DNA of 64,000 nt from Candidatus Synoicihabitans palmerolidicus. Lineage in GTDB: Bacteria > Verrucomicrobiota > Verrucomicrobiia > Opitutales > Opitutaceae. Position 1 is the first letter of the stretch. Every line of letters starts with the position of its first letter. The stretch covers positions 392,756-456,755 of the forward strand of contig JAGGDC010000003.1 of NCBI GenBank assembly GCA_020809425.1, written 5' to 3'. A program made the position numbers and the translations under genes. Shown piece by piece: positions 21,213 to 30,766 of the stretch. The notes under the pieces were generated by a model. It was not told where the DNA came from and did no database searches. It saw only the letters and a list, made by a program, of their open reading frames with translations.

Positions 21213-21234
21213 TTGAAGGGTTCGACTGGGTCCC

Positions 21235-21900
21235 GTGAAGTTTGCTCCACTGCTCGCCCCTTCTCTTTTAGCTGGTGATCACGCCGCACTCGGCGACAGC
21301 GCCGAAGTTGTGCCCGCCCACGGCCTCCGCTGGCTCCATATAGATATCATGGATGCCCACTTCGTGCCGAATCTCACCTTCGGTCCCGAAATCGTCGCCG
21401 CTCTGCACCGTCGCCCCGCCCTGCAAGACACGTTCTTCGATACTCACCTCATGCTCGGCGAGCCTCAGCATTACGTCGAAGCTTTCGCCCAAGCAGGGTC
21501 AAATCTGATCAGCATTCACATCGAACCCGACTACAACCATGCCGCCACCCTTCGCCACATTCGCGAACTGGGTTGCCAAAACGGGATCGTACTTAATCCC
21601 GATACCCCGGCCAAAGCCATCGAACCTTACCTCAATCAAGTCGATCTTGTACTGATTATGACCGTGCAACCCGGATTCGGAAGCCAGAATTTCCGCCGGA
21701 CCATGATGCCCAAACTCGAACAAATCGACACCTGGCGGCAAGAACGTGCTCTCCCATTCCGTCTCGAAGTCGACGGTGGCGTCGATCTCACCACCGGTCC
21801 GCTTTGCTGTGCCGCTGGAGCCGATACCTTCGTGGCCGGCACCTCGTTCTTCAAAGCCACCGACCGCGCCGCCTTCGTCGCCGCAGTTCAAGATTGGTAA
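21235..21900 (+). CDS. rpe: ribulose-phosphate 3-epimerase
   Basis: Interconverts ribulose-5-phosphate and xylulose-5-phosphate in the pentose phosphate pathway. TIM-barrel motifs: LAPSLLAGD, LHIDIMDAHFVPNLTFGP (metal His/Asp), DTHLMLGEP, IMTVQPGFGSQ, and LEVDGGV. 221 residues, normal length; GTG start. Intact. Confidence 0.95.
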   Translation: MKFAPLLAPSLLAGDHAALGDSAEVVPAHGLRWLHIDIMDAHFVPNLTFGPEIVAALHRRPALQDTFFDTHLMLGEPQHYVEAFAQAGSNLISIHIEPDYNHAATLRHIRELGCQNGIVLNPDTPAKAIEPYLNQVDLVLIMTVQPGFGSQNFRRTMMPKLEQIDTWRQERALPFRLEVDGGVDLTTGPLCCAAGADTFVAGTSFFKATDRAAFVAAVQDW

Positions 21901-22221
21901 ATTTCATTCCGTTCAAACGGAAGGCGAATCGAATGGAATTAGTTTAATCCTAGAAAACGCAGTTCACATCAGAAGCCGCATGTGAAAAAGTTATGTTATC
22001 CCGTCGGTGAGTGGGTTTCAAACGTACACAGGCAGGTGAACAAATCGATGCCCTCGACGGACCGTAACTCGTTCCCACTTCGCGCCCTTCGTTCCCTTCT
22101 GTAACATCCAACTTCGGAATTTAGGTTCAATCTGCGTCCGAATCCCGCCCGACCTTCGAATTCGTGATCTCTTGTTCCAACGAGGACACGGACGTACCCC
22201 AGACCGAAAATCAGTAAGGCT
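21901..22221. other. 320-bp non-coding gap between convergent rpe and glgB
   Basis: No frame with coding character. A small hairpin (TTCCG, 6-base loop, CGGAA) lies about 10 bases after the rpe stop but has no T run, so it is not a clear terminator. Otherwise nothing recognised. Confidence 0.4.
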
Positions 22222-24433
22222 TCAACTGGCCGACCACTTGAAGATCGTCGTGCTCAAGGGAGGAATCGTCAGACTCAGACTCTGGGCAAATCCATCAGCT
22301 TCGACTTCTTCAGTGTGCACTTCGCCGGCGTTCCCCACGCCCGAACCGCCGTAGTACTCACTGTTCGAATTGATGACCTCGCCCCACCGACCACCTCGCG
22401 GCGCACCTATCCGGTAAGCTTCCTTGGTGGACGGCGTAAAATGACCGACCACTAGAAACACCGTTTCCTCGGATTCGTCCTGTCGGAAATATGAGATAAT
22501 GCTGTCGTCCGTGTCATGCGCCGCCACCCAGCGAAACCCATCTGGCTTCAAGTCATTAGTGCTCAGCACGGGCTCGGACGCATAGAGTTTATTGAGATCC
22601 CGCACCAGTAATCGCACTCCTTCGTGATCGATATATTGGCACAAATGCCAATCGAGACTGCCGGCATAGTTCCACTCATGCGACTGCCCAAATTCGCAGC
22701 CCATGAAGAGACTCTTTTTCCCCGGCCAACTCCACATGTGTGCGTAGAGGGCCCGCAAATTCGCTGCTTTTCCCGGAATGTGCCACGCGCCCATTTTGTA
22801 GAGCATGGAGTTTTTACCGTGCACTACTTCGTCATGCGAAAACACCGAAACGAAATTTTCTGACCATTGATACAACGCGCCAAAGGTGAGGTCGTTTTGG
22901 TGCCATTTGCGATGCACCGGATCCTGCTCGAAGTAGCGCAACGTATCGTGCATCCATCCCATGTTCCACTTGAAGTCGAACCCTATGCCGCCCTCGTCCA
23001 CCGATTTGCTGATGCCTGCAAACGCGGTCGACTCCTCTGCGATCATCAATACTCCCGGATAGTAGTCGTGCACCAATCGATTGGTATCTCTCAGGAAATC
23101 CATCGCTTCCAAATTCTCCCGTCCTCCGTGCTTATTGGGGATCCATTCGCCTTCTTTGCGCGAATAATCGAGGTAAAGCATCGATGCCACCGCATCGACC
23201 CGTAAGCCGTCGATATGGTATCGGTCCAACCATGCCAGCGCATTCGCGACTAGGAATCCGCGCACTTCGTGTCGGCCAAAGTTGAAAATCAACGTCCCCC
23301 AATCCATGTGCGCTCCTTGGCGGGGATCCTCGTGTTCGTAAAGATGCGTCCCATCAAACTCGGCCAATGCAAAGCTGTCTCGAGGAAAATGCGCCGGCAC
23401 CCAATCCAGAATGATGCCCAGTCCTCGTTGATGGAGATGGTCGACGAAATACGCGAAATCATCCGGGGTTCCGAACCGATGGGTCGGCGCATAAAAACCC
23501 CGTCACTTGGTAACCCCAGGATCCTTCGAATGGATGCTCTGCCAAGGGCATGACCTCGATGTGCGTGAACCCCATTTCCAAAGCGTAATCGGCCAGCATC
23601 GGCGCCAGCTCACGGTAGTTGAATGGTCGTCCGCCATCCTCAACTTGACGTTTCCAAGATCCCAGATGCACTTCGTAGATCGAGATCGCGCGATCTATGC
23701 TGCCAGCCTGCTCCTGCCGCTGTGTCATCCAACTTGCGTCCTGCCACTCGTGCTTACGCGTATTGTGCACAATGGACGCATTGCCGGGAGGTGCTTCAAA
23801 ATAAGTCCCGAAGGGATCCGTCTTCACCAGCAAATTATCACGCTGGTCCAATAACTCAAATTTGTAGAGCTCACCCTCTTTCAAGCCGGGGATAAACAAC
23901 TCCCAGACTCCCGAACCGCCCAAGGGTCGCATGGGAAAATACCGACCATCCCAGTGGTTGAAGTTCCCCATCACGGACACGCGCTTGGCACTGGGCGCCC
24001 ACACCGCAAACGAGACTCCCGCCACCCCGTCAATCGCCCGCACGTGCGAACCCAGTTTGGTATAGATCCGGTGGTCATTGCCTTCATTGAACAAATACAA
24101 GTCCTGCTCTCCCAAGGTGGGCAGAAAACTATACGGATCATAAAACTGCCGGATCTCACCCGTGGCGAAATGCGCCCGTAACTGGTAGGCAAATACGCTC
24201 TTCCGTCGCGGAATGAACACCTCGAACAATCCCTCATCCGCCACCCGCACCATTTCCAAGGTCTTGTTCGTTTTCAGATCCACCACTTCACAAGCGGTGG
24301 CGTCCTTCAGGAAGACTCGGACGTACAACCCGAAAGCACGGCCCTGCTTGGAGGGATGCATGCCCAACACATCGTGCGGTTTAGCCTCGTGAGCGTTGCG
24401 GAGAGAATCGATTTGGGCGGAAGTTAAAGCCAC
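22222..24433 (-). pseudogene. glgB: 1,4-alpha-glucan branching enzyme, one frameshift
   Basis: Glycogen branching enzyme (GH13). The N-terminal carbohydrate-binding domain has FAVWAPSAKRVSVMGNFNHWDG; the catalytic barrel has [17 protein letters not shown] (nucleophile Asp), [10 protein letters not shown] (acid/base Glu) and [10 protein letters not shown]. One extra T in a run of five near 23505 breaks the frame between GYQVTG and the expected FYAPTHRFG. It is a single homopolymer slip, so either a recent loss of glycogen storage or an error. The start is uncertain; GTG 24433 gives VALTSAQIDSLRNA. Divergent from lptD. Confidence 0.88.
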
Positions 24434-24582
24434 AATAGAAAGAGGGACGCGGGAGGACGTTAGCCAATCGAACCGTGCGCGTCGAGTCACGACCGCAGCT
24501 TTCGTGGTCCCGTCGCCACGTGAAGTTTTATCCAAATCCACCCTCGGCTTGCTTCCCTCCCTCCGCCTTCCTTTGCTCCACG

Positions 24583-26700
24583 ATGTTCATGCGCCGCCGC
24601 TCACTGCTCGCTTCGTTATTTATTGGCGCTCTCGTCTTCTCGACCGGAGCGATAATCACTCGTGCCCAGTCCGAGATCGTCTCCGGTGGCACATCAATCT
24701 CCGCCGAGGTTCTGGATGTAGATTTGGATACGGGCGAGATCGTCTACCGGGGCAATGCCTCCTCCACCTTTGGGGATCTGCGCCTGTTCGCCGACGAAAT
24801 ACGATGGCATCGCGCTGATAACCGCGTCACCGCCCGAGGTCATATCATTGCTGAACAACATGATATACGTATCCTCGCCGAGGAGATGACCTATCACACA
24901 GTCACTCAAAACTACACCGTAACCGATCTACGGTTCGGACGTGCCCCGCTCTACATTTCAGGTGAAATGCTCTCCGGATCAGCCGACGAATTGTCCTTCA
25001 CCAATGCGGTGGTCAGTTTCGGCGAACCGAGCCCCTGGGCCCCGACTATCACCGCCGACGCCCTGCTCTATTTCCCGATTCGCGAGCGTATGCAAACCCG
25101 CGGGGGGCGGGTCGGCCTCGGGTTCTTCCAGCCCATCCCGTTGCCGTCCACTCCTCTCCCGACCAACCTTCCATGGGTCCAGGACCTCACTTTCGATGGA
25201 GGCTACACCGGTCGACTCGGTGCCCATCTGCTGATCGGCGCCCAGGCGCCTCTGCGTGAATCCCTCCGCCTCGGTGCCGAATTGGGTCTCTACTTCAAAC
25301 GCGGCGTCATGTTTGGTCCCACCTTCAGCTACGGTTGGAACCAGTCCTCCGATACGGCCACCGTAGGTTCATTCCGTAGTGGTTACATTTATGATTCCGG
25401 TCGCCGCCTGTCCGATATCCTTGGCAACCCGATTTCCAATGACCGTGGGATAATTACCTGGCAACATCGCCAAGCGTTCTCCCCGAATCTCACCCTCAAC
25501 GCCGACCTCAATTACTGGAGCGATTCGGAGGTCATTCGCGATTTCCGAGCGCGCGATTTTTCCCCGGTTCAAGTCCCCGATTCATTCGCCGAGCTCTCCC
25601 ACACGGGTACCAATACCACCGCCGGTCTGTTCATGCGGGCTCAACCCAACGACTACCACCGCATCCGCCAACGTCTGCCCGAACTCACCTTCGACCTGCT
25701 CCCGACGCCCTTGGGTTCGGGTTGGCTGCAGGAGCTACATGCCTCGGCGGCGGGCCTCCGCGAGTCGTCTCCGACCTCCGGAACCGACCTTCGGTCCGAC
25801 CGTCTCGACCTCTACTACGGTCTCACTCGCCCTTGGCGCCCCGAATCCTGGCTGACCGTCAACCCGGTCGTTGGCGCCCGGGCTACTCACTACACCCGCG
25901 CTTTGGGCAACCAAAGCGACTACACCCGCTTATTGGGCGAACTGGGCGTCGATGCAGAACTACATGCGAGCGCCGTCTTTGCGTATCAAAACGAACGTTG
26001 GGGCATCAATGGACTCCGCCACCTCGTCACCCCTCGTTTATCCTACCGCTACATTCCCGATGCCGACAAAGGCGCCACGTCCATCCCTCCGATCGATCGC
26101 CGTGTCTTTTCCACCTACCTCGAACCACTCGCCTTGGGCGCTCGACGTCAAATCGATCAACTCTCCCGTTCGCACACGCTGCGCCTCGCGCTGGATCAAC
26201 GTCTGCAAACCAGGGCCGACATTTACGGCTCCCGCGATCTCGCTCATCTCGTCATCGCTGCTGACTCCCGATTCGACCGCCTTCCTGGCCAACGCACTCT
26301 TTCGTCCCTCCATTCAGAGCTGCACCTTACTCCGGTCCCTTTTCTTGATTTCCGACTCTACCACCGCGTCACTCCCGGAGACTGGACGCTGCGCGAGCTC
26401 AACAGTGCCATCACTCTGCGCAGCGCCGAAACCTGGAGCGTCACCCTCGCCATCCACTACTTGGAAGGAGACATCCAAGAGTTCATCACCGGTTTTGCCT
26501 ATCGCCTTAATGAAGTCTACGAGGGCTATGGTCGCTTCCATTTTGATTCGAGCCGCGACCGATTCGTTGAACAAACCTTCGGGGTTCGTCAGAGCATTGC
26601 GAATCGCTGGGTAGTCGGCTACGAGCTCTCGTTCTACGAAGGACCACGGCGCGAAAGTGACTTCGGATTCAGCCTTGTTCTCGACACCATCCGCTTCTGA
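24583..26700 (+). CDS. lptD: LPS-assembly protein LptD
   Basis: Outer-membrane beta-barrel that places LPS in the outer leaflet. Signal peptide at residues 1-30. An OstA/LptA-like jellyroll follows (about residues 38-150), with the repeat GEIVYRGNASSTF and DNRVTARGHI. The large C-terminal barrel ends in FSLVLDTIRF. About 705 residues. I see no paired cysteines like those of E. coli LptD, so the barrel may not depend on disulphides. I chose ATG 24583 over a longer upstream frame because it starts the signal peptide. Intact. Confidence 0.85.
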   Translation: MFMRRRSLLASLFIGALVFSTGAIITRAQSEIVSGGTSISAEVLDVDLDTGEIVYRGNASSTFGDLRLFADEIRWHRADNRVTARGHIIAEQHDIRILAEEMTYHTVTQNYTVTDLRFGRAPLYISGEMLSGSADELSFTNAVVSFGEPSPWAPTITADALLYFPIRERMQTRGGRVGLGFFQPIPLPSTPLPTNLPWVQDLTFDGGYTGRLGAHLLIGAQAPLRESLRLGAELGLYFKRGVMFGPTFSYGWNQSSDTATVGSFRSGYIYDSGRRLSDILGNPISNDRGIITWQHRQAFSPNLTLNADLNYWSDSEVIRDFRARDFSPVQVPDSFAELSHTGTNTTAGLFMRAQPNDYHRIRQRLPELTFDLLPTPLGSGWLQELHASAAGLRESSPTSGTDLRSDRLDLYYGLTRPWRPESWLTVNPVVGARATHYTRALGNQSDYTRLLGELGVDAELHASAVFAYQNERWGINGLRHLVTPRLSYRYIPDADKGATSIPPIDRRVFSTYLEPLALGARRQIDQLSRSHTLRLALDQRLQTRADIYGSRDLAHLVIAADSRFDRLPGQRTLSSLHSELHLTPVPFLDFRLYHRVTPGDWTLRELNSAITLRSAETWSVTLAIHYLEGDIQEFITGFAYRLNEVYEGYGRFHFDSSRDRFVEQTFGVRQSIANRWVVGYELSFYEGPRRESDFGFSLVLDTIRF

Positions 26701-26704
26701 ATCT

Positions 26705-27871
26705 GTGAGCCGCGTCGACAATCAACGCCGTCTGTTCCTCGAACTCACCGAAGAACTTCGTCCTTGGTGGCGTCGGGATCCAGGCTTACCTCAGCGCCTG
26801 AACGCATGGCTCGCCCGGCACCGCTCGGGCAGTCGTGATCGCCGCCTTTATCGCGAACTCGCCTACACCTCGTGGCGCATCCTTCCTTGGATCGAAGACG
26901 CGTCCCCTGATCGCATCATCGAACAGGTTGCACAATTTGCCGCTCCTTCGAAGGCCACCTCCTCCTTCATTGAGGCATATAAAACCTCGGAATCTATCAC
27001 GGTTCCAGCCCCCGCCGACTCCCTGTTACCCGATTGGCTCTCCCGGGAATGCCCCGCCGCGCTCGGGCCATTGCAACGGGACGCGCTCCTCCGACGCGCC
27101 CCTCTCTGGATCCGATTGCAAACCGCCCAACCGCATTCCGTGGCGGCCGAGCTGAACGATCTGGGCATCGCGCACCACCCCTCCGGCCTAAACAACTTTG
27201 CGGATGCTTGGCGCATTGATGGGGAACCCAATCTCCTGACCACCCGATCTCACGTCCGCGGTCATTTCGAAATCCAGGATATAGGATCCCAAGCGTTGCT
27301 CACCTCGCTCGCCGATCGCCCTCAAGGGCGTTGGCTTGATGCCTGTGCCGGGGCCGGTGGCAAGACCCTGCAGCTTGCTCGCTTGCTTGGTCCCCACGGC
27401 CACGTGACCGCCCAGGACGTCCGCGGTGAAGCTCTACGCGAATTCGAAAAACGCGCTGACCGAGCAGGATTGACCAACGTCGAGGTCGAACGTGTTCCCG
27501 ACGGACAATTCGATGGCGTCTTGCTCGATGCGCCCTGCTCCGGCAGTGGAACCTGGCGACGCTCGCCCCACTTGAAGTGGACCACGACGCCCGCAACCCT
27601 CCAGCGCGCCGCCGAAAAGCAGCACTTCGTGCTCGATACGTTCGCCCCCCGAGTCGCTCCAGGTGGATTACTGGTCTACGCGACATGCTCACTTTGCCAT
27701 TCCGAAAATGCAGCTGTCATCGAGTCGTTTTTGGAAACCCACCCCGAATTCAGGGCCGTCCCGCTTCGCCACCCCTCCACCGGCACGGAAATTCCGACGG
27801 GGCAACTGAGCCTGCTCCCGGCCGACCTTGATTCAGACGGCTATTTTGTCGCCTGCCTACGCCGGACCTAG
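26705..27871 (+). CDS. RsmB/NOL1/NOP2-type RNA cytosine-C5 methyltransferase
   Basis: SAM-dependent m5C methyltransferase acting on rRNA (or tRNA). An N-terminal helical NusB-like region (residues 1-120) is followed by the Rossmann domain with LDACAGAGGKTLQLA (SAM motif), the catalytic motif DAPCSGSGTWRRSP, and YATCSLCHSENAAVIE with the second Cys. I chose GTG 26705, four bases after the lptD stop. The stop codon TAG (27869-27871) straddles the left boundary of the IS630 element; the coding sequence is not damaged. Confidence 0.88.
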   Translation: MSRVDNQRRLFLELTEELRPWWRRDPGLPQRLNAWLARHRSGSRDRRLYRELAYTSWRILPWIEDASPDRIIEQVAQFAAPSKATSSFIEAYKTSESITVPAPADSLLPDWLSRECPAALGPLQRDALLRRAPLWIRLQTAQPHSVAAELNDLGIAHHPSGLNNFADAWRIDGEPNLLTTRSHVRGHFEIQDIGSQALLTSLADRPQGRWLDACAGAGGKTLQLARLLGPHGHVTAQDVRGEALREFEKRADRAGLTNVEVERVPDGQFDGVLLDAPCSGSGTWRRSPHLKWTTTPATLQRAAEKQHFVLDTFAPRVAPGGLLVYATCSLCHSENAAVIESFLETHPEFRAVPLRHPSTGTEIPTGQLSLLPADLDSDGYFVACLRRT

Positions 27872-27896
27872 TGTGCTGAGAGTTAATGAACTATAC
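27871..27896 (+). repeat. IS630 left terminal inverted repeat
   Basis: Begins GTGTGCTGAGAGTTAATG and ends CTATAC. It pairs with 29033-29058 read on the minus strand, 20 of 26 positions identical. Confidence 0.8.
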
Positions 27897-28003
27897 TGAA
27901 TGAAGGGATGCGGCGATGCGGGCGCGTTGGATTTTCTCCAGGATGGCGGAGCCTTCGGCCTTCCAAGTGTAGCGGGTGGGTTCGAGGTCGCGTGCGGCCA
28001 TGT

Positions 28004-28017
28004 AGGTTTCAGGTTTC
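28004..28017. repeat. 7-bp tandem duplication in transposase
   Basis: AGGTTTC occurs twice in direct succession. Removing one copy restores the frame across the end of the transposase (AIETYMAARDLEP). Confidence 0.85.
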
Positions 28018-28130
28018 GATGGCGTTGGTGAGGTCTCGAACGCTGGTGAAGCTGCCATCGCGGATACAATCGACGGTGAGGTCGCGGAAGAAGCGCTCCA
28101 CTAGATTCAACCAGGAAGAGGATGTTGGAG

Positions 28131-28150
28131 TGCAGTGCGATGCAGTGCGA
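28131..28150. repeat. 10-bp tandem duplication in transposase
   Basis: TGCAGTGCGA is repeated exactly twice. Removing one unit restores HGVALHCTPTSSSWL, just before the catalytic Glu segment. Confidence 0.9.
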
Positions 28151-29032
28151 CGCCATGGGCTTTGGCATGGCGCTGATGGCGCCACTTTATCCAGCTCTTC
28201 ACTTTGGCGTGCTTGTGGGTGGCGTCGTTGTCGATGATCAGATGCAGGACCAAGCCGTCTGGTGCCTGCGCATCGATGTGCTTGAGGACACCGAGCCATT
28301 CGCGGTGGGTATGCCGAGAGGCGGTGCGTCGCATGATTTTGCCGTCCAGATAGCCGAGGGCGGCGAATAGCGTGACCGTGCCGTGGCGGGTGTAATCGTG
28401 GGTGGCGGTTTTGATGTGCCCGATACCAATGGCAGGCCCGGCTGGGTGCGCTCAAGCGCCTGGCACTGGCTTTTCTCGTCGCCACACAGCACCAAGGCCC
28501 GATCGGGCGGATTCAGATACAAGCCGATGACATCCCAAAACTTGGCCTCAAAGTTCCGGTCACGCGACAACTTGAACATTCGTCGCAAATGGGGCTTCAG
28601 GTCATTGGCCCGCCACAGACGCTGCACGGTGTGGGCCGACACCCCCTTGGCCTTGGCCATCGCCCGTGAGGACCAGCGGGTGCGCCCGGCCGGGGGTTGC
28701 GTGACCTCAGTGACGATCTGAGCGCGAATCGCCACATCCACACTCGGCTTCCGGCCCGAACGTCTCGCTTCGGCCCATCCAGCCAACCCTGCCTCACGAA
28801 ATCGCTTTTCCCACTTCGCCACCACCGGACGATTCACTCCGATCTGAGCAGCCACCGGCTCCTGGTTTTTCCCTTCGGCCCGCAACAACACGATGCGCGC
28901 CCGCCTGACCTCCCGTTGCGGCGTGGTCGGGCGTTTGATCATCTGTTCAAGTTCTTGATGCTGCGCGGCATCAATGATTAGCGGATTAACAGGGCGGGCC
29001 ATGCACCCATCCTGCACTACTATTTTCGTTTC

Positions 29033-29058
29033 GTATAGCTAATTAACTCCCACTAGAC
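29033..29058 (-). repeat. IS630 right terminal inverted repeat
   Basis: Read on the minus strand it begins GTCTAGTGGGAGTTAATT and ends CTATAC, matching the left end at 20 of 26 positions. Confidence 0.8.
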
Positions 29059-29130
29059 TAGCAGCCTCTACTCCCTTTTAACCGGAATAATCTTGCCGCA
29101 ACGATTCCGCCGCCAAGCCTGCGCTCAGCC

Positions 29131-29922
29131 GTGGTTCCCGACTCCGATTTACGTATCAAGCTGCCCGTATTTGAGGGCCCCCTCGACTTGCTTCTCGTTT
29201 TGATCCGCAAGAACGAGCTCGATATTTATGATATTCCCATCGAATCGGTCACCAAGCAATACATCGAGGTCCTGCATTCCATGCAGAAACTTAATCTCGA
29301 TGTCGCCGGCGATTTTTTCGTCATGACGGCCACCCTCATGGAGATCAAAAGTCGTATGCTCCTGCCTCGCGGACTGGCGGCGATCGACACGCACGGCGAC
29401 GATGAAGGCGGGATCGACCCACGCTGGGAACTCGTCCACCAGCTGCTCCAATACAAAAAATTCAAGGAAGCCGCCATCGAACTCGACCGCTTGGTCGATT
29501 TCCAGCAAGGCCTGCTCGCCCGCCACGTCTCCAAACTCACCGTTCCCCAAGACGAACGTCCCTTGCTCCCCATTGGTCGCATCGATCTTTGGAACGCCTT
29601 CAACATGGTCCTTCGTCGGCTTTCCGAAAAACTGGTACTGGTGGTGGGTGAAATTCGCGACGAACAAATCACCGTCGCTGACCAGATGGAAATGTTGATC
29701 GAAAAGATCAAAACCAAGAAATCATTCGTGTTTTCATCTCTGTTTATCGACCCTATCACCGTCCGTCTGCTCGTCGCGACTTTCCTCGCAGTGTTGGAAC
29801 TCACTCGTATGAATAAGCTTCGGTTGCGCCAAAACGAAGCCTTCACCGATATTCACTGCGAAGCCCGCGAAGAAGAAAAGTCCCTTGAAACCCCTCCTGA
29901 ACCGGACATCGTAATCGCGTGA
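29131..29922 (+). CDS. scpA: segregation and condensation protein A
   Basis: Kleisin subunit of the SMC-ScpAB condensin complex. The N-terminal SMC-binding part reads LPVFEGPLDLLLVLIRKNELDIYDIPI, split here as LPVFEGPLDLLLVLIR and NELDIYDIPI, which is diagnostic. The C-terminal winged helix ends near FTDIHCEAREEEKS. 263 residues, GTG start. Intact. It overlaps the next gene by 4 bp; scpB is not in the window. Before the IS630 insertion it probably followed the methyltransferase closely. Confidence 0.95.
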   Translation: MVPDSDLRIKLPVFEGPLDLLLVLIRKNELDIYDIPIESVTKQYIEVLHSMQKLNLDVAGDFFVMTATLMEIKSRMLLPRGLAAIDTHGDDEGGIDPRWELVHQLLQYKKFKEAAIELDRLVDFQQGLLARHVSKLTVPQDERPLLPIGRIDLWNAFNMVLRRLSEKLVLVVGEIRDEQITVADQMEMLIEKIKTKKSFVFSSLFIDPITVRLLVATFLAVLELTRMNKLRLRQNEAFTDIHCEAREEEKSLETPPEPDIVIA

Positions 29923-30185
29923 GCGAATCCTCCGAAAAGCCCTCTCCGCGTCAACCCGTCCCGATAAACGGCTTACTCGGAATTGGCCTCGACAACGCCG
30001 ACGGCCACAAACGCATTACCCGCGGCGAAAAATTCGCCTTGGTGAGAGGCTCCCAGGAGACCCACGAGCGCATGACTGAAACCGCCCTCAAGACTTTTGA
30101 GGAGCTCAAAAAGCGCGACAAACACATCGAAACCGTCGACCGCAAGGAGCTCGCCGAGATCATCAAGAAATCGACCCCTCAGTAA
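29919..30185 (+). CDS. small conserved-looking protein coupled to scpA
   Basis: 88 residues, starting at the GTG of a GTGA overlap with the scpA stop, so translation is probably coupled. The N-terminus is polar and proline-rich; the middle has RITRGEKFALVRGSQETHERM, split as RITRGEKFALVR and GSQETHERM; the C-terminus is a charged helix (TFEELKKRDKHIETVDRKEL). No membrane segment and no known motif. The position suggests a chromosome-segregation accessory or DNA-binding role, but nothing in the sequence proves it. Confidence 0.6.
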   Translation: MSESSEKPSPRQPVPINGLLGIGLDNADGHKRITRGEKFALVRGSQETHERMTETALKTFEELKKRDKHIETVDRKELAEIIKKSTPQ

Positions 30186-30196
30186 ACCGTGCCATC

Positions 30197-30368
30197 ATGT
30201 CCCCGACCACCGTAACTCCCGTCCCCCTGCTGCGCGCTTCGTTTCGCCTAGCCGGCATGGCGGGACGACTTGGGCCCTCGTTACGTCCCGGTTTGGCAAC
30301 CCGCTCTCGCCGCCCTTTCTGCAATTCTCACCCTAGGGTTTGCCTTTCTCCTCTACACCAAACTTTAA
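30197..30368 (+). pseudogene. possible small membrane protein, frameshifted
   Basis: An ATG at 30197 opens a frame (MSPTTVTPVPLLRASFRLAG). After a shift near 30265 the sequence continues as RYVPVWQPALAALSAIL and LTLGFAFLLYTKL before a TAA at 30366-30368. The C-terminal half is a convincing single transmembrane helix. It lies between two real genes with short gaps. Function unknown. Confidence 0.4.
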
Positions 30369-30380
30369 TCTGTCCCTTCT

Positions 30381-30704
30381 ATGTCCGCCAATATTGACAA
30401 CCTCGATTCATCCTCATTTCAAACTACTGTCAGCAGTGACCAGCCCGTGCTCGTGGACTTCTGGGCACCTTGGTGCGGTCCCTGCAAGGCGATAGCCCCG
30501 ATCCTCGAGGAGCTCGCCACCGAACTCGAAGGCAAACTCACTATCGCCAAGGTCAACGTGGATGAAAACGAAGCTATTTCTGCCGAATACGGAGTTCGTG
30601 CCATTCCCACGCTCCTCGTTTTCAAGGAAGGCAAGGTCGTCGAGCAGATCGTTGGCATGACCTCCAAGGACGCACTCGTGAGTAAAGTCACTCCCCACCT
30701 CTAA
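30381..30704 (+). CDS. trxA: thioredoxin
   Basis: 107-residue cytoplasmic disulphide reductase with the active site WCGPC at about residues 31-35 and the cis-proline in VRAIPTLLVF. The Asp and Trp before the active site (LVDFWAPWCGPC) are normal. Intact. A strong terminator follows at 30730. Confidence 0.97.
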   Translation: MSANIDNLDSSSFQTTVSSDQPVLVDFWAPWCGPCKAIAPILEELATELEGKLTIAKVNVDENEAISAEYGVRAIPTLLVFKEGKVVEQIVGMTSKDALVSKVTPHL

Positions 30705-30729
30705 GCGTTCGTTTTAAGACTATCCCCTC

Positions 30730-30762
30730 GGGCGCGACTTTCTCCGGTTGCGCCCCTTTTTT
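30730..30762 (+). terminator. terminator after trxA
   Basis: GGGCGC stem, 14-base loop, GCGCCC, then C and a run of six T. It lies 25 bases after the trxA stop and just before the end of the convergent menA, which it may also insulate. Confidence 0.75.
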
Positions 30763-30766
30763 GTCC

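Larger units (their letters stand above)
27891..29002 (-). pseudogene. IS630-family transposase, three frame breaks
   Basis: N-terminal helix-turn-helix (VAAQIGVNRPVVAKWEKRF) followed by the DDE catalytic core: Asp in CGDEKSQCQALERTQPG, Asp in IIDNDATHKHAK, Glu in LNLVERFFRDLT. All three acidic residues survive, but the frame is broken by loss of one G near 28437, a 10-bp exact tandem duplication (28131-28150) and a 7-bp exact tandem duplication (28004-28017). Removing one unit of each and restoring the G gives a full-length transposase ending IAASLHSV. The element cannot move by itself. Confidence 0.88.
27871..29058 (-). mobile_element. IS630-family insertion sequence
   Basis: 1188-bp element flanked by TA on both sides (27869-27870 and 29059-29060), the target duplication expected for IS630/Tc1 elements. 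The 26-bp terminal inverted repeats match at 20 positions, and the core GAGTTAAT is identical at both ends. It carries one transposase on the minus strand, now frameshifted. The insertion falls in the TA of the upstream methyltransferase stop codon, and the first element base G restores TAG. Confidence 0.88.

Noticed and set aside
21903..21945. Terminator after rpe
   Set aside because: Only a 5-bp stem and no T tract.
22172..24240. Plus-strand frames within glgB
   Set aside because: Antisense shadows of a clearly recognised branching enzyme.
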